Below are positions 61,129 through 64,000 of a DNA stretch of 64,000 bases, one piece after another. The notes beneath the pieces were generated by a model, which ran no database searches, was not told the DNA's origin, and worked only from the letters and a program-made list of their open reading frames with translations. The translations under genes and the position numbers were made by a program. The DNA comes from Aquila chrysaetos chrysaetos (Eukaryota; Chordata; Aves; Accipitriformes; Accipitridae): the NCBI RefSeq assembly GCF_900496995.4, contig NC_044009.1, positions 50,966,505-51,030,504 of the forward strand, in the 5' to 3' direction. Position 1 is the first letter of the stretch. Each line of letters starts with the position of its first letter.

Positions 61129-64000
61129 AAAGATTTGGAATAATCAAATTTTCTATTTATTTGCTTATTTATCAGTGGAAGACTGATTTGAGGACTTTAT
61201 GTATTTTATGGGGAAGTTTTAAGTGAAGGGAATCATTTAATACTAATAAACTATTTGATGGTCAGTCAGTAAAATATTTTGGGTAGTTCCATTAAATATG
61301 AAAGTAGATGGGTTTATTTTCTACTATAACTTTTGTTGTTGCCACCACAGAGTGCTTTATGTAAGTGTGTTGGTTAGAGTTGTTTACGAAATGTTTGTAG
61401 CTTCTAGACCACAGTGGTGTCTTAAATCCAAGTTTGGGAACATGGCTCCATGTACTCACCAAGTATGCAAAACGGATGGAGAAGTGACTAGATAATAAGT
61501 TAAATAATACTTAGCTGTTATAAAACACTTGTGAAGCCATTATAGGAGGCAGTGAGTTGTGCATTGCTCTGTACTTTGCCATTACCTAATTTTTTTTCTG
61601 ATCATTAACTATACAATGCTAAAAGTGTTTTGGTTTCGTTGTGTCTTGGCAGTAGTGTGTGATGTATTTATTTATTTAATTCTGTAACAAAAATTAATAT
61701 TTTTATATTAGAGCATGGTTGTTATTATGATTTGTAATCTTGCCTGAATGTTGACACAGCGATCAGGGGAAAATTAATTAAAATAAAATATTTTAATACA
61801 AGTATCACACAGCAAATCTGGATTCCCCCTGTTTTAAAAGTATTACCCAGTACATAATTGATGTACTGGCTGAACCAGAGTTGCCATTCTAAATGTAAAT
61901 ACTTTTGTAGTTGAGAAATGTGTAGGGCTCTCTTAAATAGAACTAGGCTTCCTGAAAGTAATTTCTTAATAAAATTTGAGTAAATTATCTTAATAATTTG
62001 AATTAGCATATTGAAAAGTTAACAGTAAAAATTTTACACAACGTTTTGTAGCAAATGGATTTTTAAGGCTTTCTTGAAAAGTTAAATGAAGCAAAAGTGG
62101 CTTAATTGAATACTTCAAGGCAACTTTTTCATTGATTTGCATGCTATAAACTTCTTTAAATAGTTTAGGATTATTGTACTGTGTCAGACGTGAGCTATAC
62201 CATCAGGGTATGTAGTACCTAAATTCAGCTTCGTTGTGTTATCAGATGTGATTTGCTAAAAACAAAAAATCCAGTAGCAATAAGTTTTTCATGTGGTTTT
62301 GAATACTTTTCATAACAAACATACAGTGAAGCATGGTCCTGTTGACTTCAGTTTTGCTAAGCATATGTGCGTGGTTCTTAAATGAGAATTTAATTTGATA
62401 TATTGGTTATTAAATGTTTAGATGTTTAAAGGCTTTAAAACATGCCTTCAATATCTTCATACTTAGAGATAATTCCAGCAATAATCTTGAGTTTCTAAAA
62501 GGTTATTTTTTACTTTATATGTGAGACATTGTAGGTTGACATCAAATTTTTGTTACTCATACATAACCACAAATAAGAATATTTTGGTCTCTTTTTCCTT
62601 AGTTGGATTTTTTTCTAAATTACTTTATGTTGGTAGATCATAATCTTCCAAATATTTGTATTTGTGCATTTTAGGAAATAGGGAGATGATTTACAGATTA
62701 CTAGAATTGAACTGGTATTCACTCTAATAAGGGAAAAGAGGGGTGATTCCATACTGTTCTTCTAAATTTTCCAGTGTATAGGTTGAGTTACAGCAATTCA
62801 GAAGCATTTTTCTGGTGGAAGAATAACAGCAATTTTCATCCACTTCGGAATTTCTTTTGAAAAGACTTTCTGGAGAGATTAATATTTCTTTTGCCACTTT
62901 ATCAGGGCCAAACTTTAGAAGTATGTACATAGTTACCTTTTTGCACACAAGAAACTGTTGTAGTATTTATTTGGAGTCAGCTTATGTATCATTGAGCTCT
63001 GATGATATTTTCAAATGTCTGTTTGCCTTGCTTCGTACTGAACATCAAAAAGCCTTAGAAGAGGCTTTTTTTTTCTCTTTCCTTAAGAAGAACACTGAAC
63101 ATGAAAACGTAGACTATTTGTAAGTGCTTGTAGGCAGGTAAGAGATATAAAAGCCACTATCTTGGATTACTTTTGTATTGATCTGATTCTCATGTTAGAT
63201 CAGTGCTGATTTATTTAAGGCAGCTGTTGCAGCAGTTGCTGCATTTAACTGTTCTAATGACAATAAATGTGCTGGTTGTCCAATATGTAGCATATTCTTT
63301 AAGTCACTACTACAGAGTTATGCTCTAGAACACTGATAAGAGTTTTACAAACATACTTTCAAATTGCTCCCTTTTCCAGTCAGTTATTCTTAAAGCTCTG
63401 ACAACAAATACAATATGAGTTAAGTTTTGGTATGTAGTATCCTGACTTTAATAACCTTCTTTTGGTTTTGAAATACTTCCTTTTTGGATTTGTTCTTCTA
63501 GTTGCCGATCTCATTTTTCTGGATACAATTAATAATAATATTTAAAAAAATGACCAGTGGACAGCAAAATCTTCTTCATGAGAATCCATAAAGATTAAAA
63601 AAAATGGAGCAGAAGAATAGTCTAATGTTGAGGTCCATTAGGAAATTGCTTTGTTGTTCCATTGCTTTTTTCATCTTGTGAATCTTAAATACCTGAAGTT
63701 TTTGGCAGTTTACCAGTCACTTATATCAGATTTTTTTCTACATAAAAACTGCCATAATAATGATTTCTAGTTAAATTCTGTCAGTTCTCACTTCCTGAGG
63801 GAAAGCCCGCTTTGATGTAGTATCTTTAGAGCATAGGAAGGTGATGATGGGGTTAAAGGTAATACGAGTATTTAAATTATGAGTGTTACATGTGGTGAAA
63901 ATGTTTCCCTGGTCTTCTCTAGAAAATAAGTCCAGAACTAGGTACTTCAAACAAAACAAAAACAATCTTTGTACTCCTGTCTTCCATCCTTCAGTCAGTA

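Larger units (their letters stand above)
38565..64000 (+). other. ACVR2A: ACVR2A intron 1 (5' 25.4 kb; continues past the window)
   Basis: The intron opens with GTAAGT at 38565-38570. I read through to the window end looking for the next exon, which in this family encodes the start of the cysteine-rich ligand-binding ectodomain, and did not find it. The interval is AT-rich, with T over A and G over C in sampled rows, which fits transcription on this strand. It holds CR1 remnants at about 47.05-47.38 kb and 59.96-60.02 kb, many homopolymer T or A tracts, and a hairpin at 56177-56238. Open frames here top out at about 120 codons and have no recognisable domains. Confidence 0.85.

Noticed and set aside
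61315..61495. Acceptor-like CCACCACAG with an open frame after it
   Set aside because: The translation has no similarity to ACVR2A or other recognised proteins and no good donor follows.
60600..64000. Possible ACVR2A exon 2
   Set aside because: No frame resembling the cysteine-rich ectodomain start was found behind a polypyrimidine-AG; exon 2 is taken to be beyond the window.

Overview
This is vertebrate nuclear DNA, most likely from a bird. It is AT-rich and almost free of coding sequence. The interspersed repeats I can recognise are CR1-type LINE fragments, the dominant avian family, and I see no Alu-, L1- or B1-like sequence. The one gene I can name is ACVR2A (activin receptor type 2A), on the + strand. 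Only its first coding exon is present, at 38510-38564. It encodes the start of the signal peptide (MGAATKLAFAVFLISCSS plus the first base of the next codon), one residue different from the mammalian protein as I remember it, and ends at a perfect GTAAGT splice donor.

Layout. (1) 1 to about 35.6 kb is 5' intergenic sequence: no convincing exon, a few short CR1 remnants and simple A, T and C tracts. (2) About 35.65-37.85 kb is a large CpG island with very long G and C runs, a NotI site, GC boxes, a YY1-type element at 36690-36701 and a GTCA tandem repeat. This is the ACVR2A promoter. (3) About 36.7-38.51 kb is the 5' leader region, whose last 500 bases carry several upstream AUGs. (4) From 38565 to the window end is the first part of ACVR2A intron 1 (25.4 kb), with a decayed CR1 reverse-transcriptase fragment, a second CR1 tail and many T tracts. 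I did not find exon 2, so it should lie beyond 64 kb.

Base composition changes sign at the CpG island. Sampled rows upstream have A over T and C over G; sampled rows downstream have T over A and G over C. Downstream this fits transcription of ACVR2A. Upstream it suggests either a long divergent transcript or a replication-linked skew jump at the promoter.

The window holds no operon, CRISPR array, phage or novel multigene system. Almost all open reading frames are chance frames in AT-rich or CpG-island DNA. The observations most worth checking are the skew flip, a 62-nt hairpin in intron 1, the stacked upstream ORFs next to the ACVR2A start, and a 148-codon minus-strand frame at the upstream edge of the CpG island.
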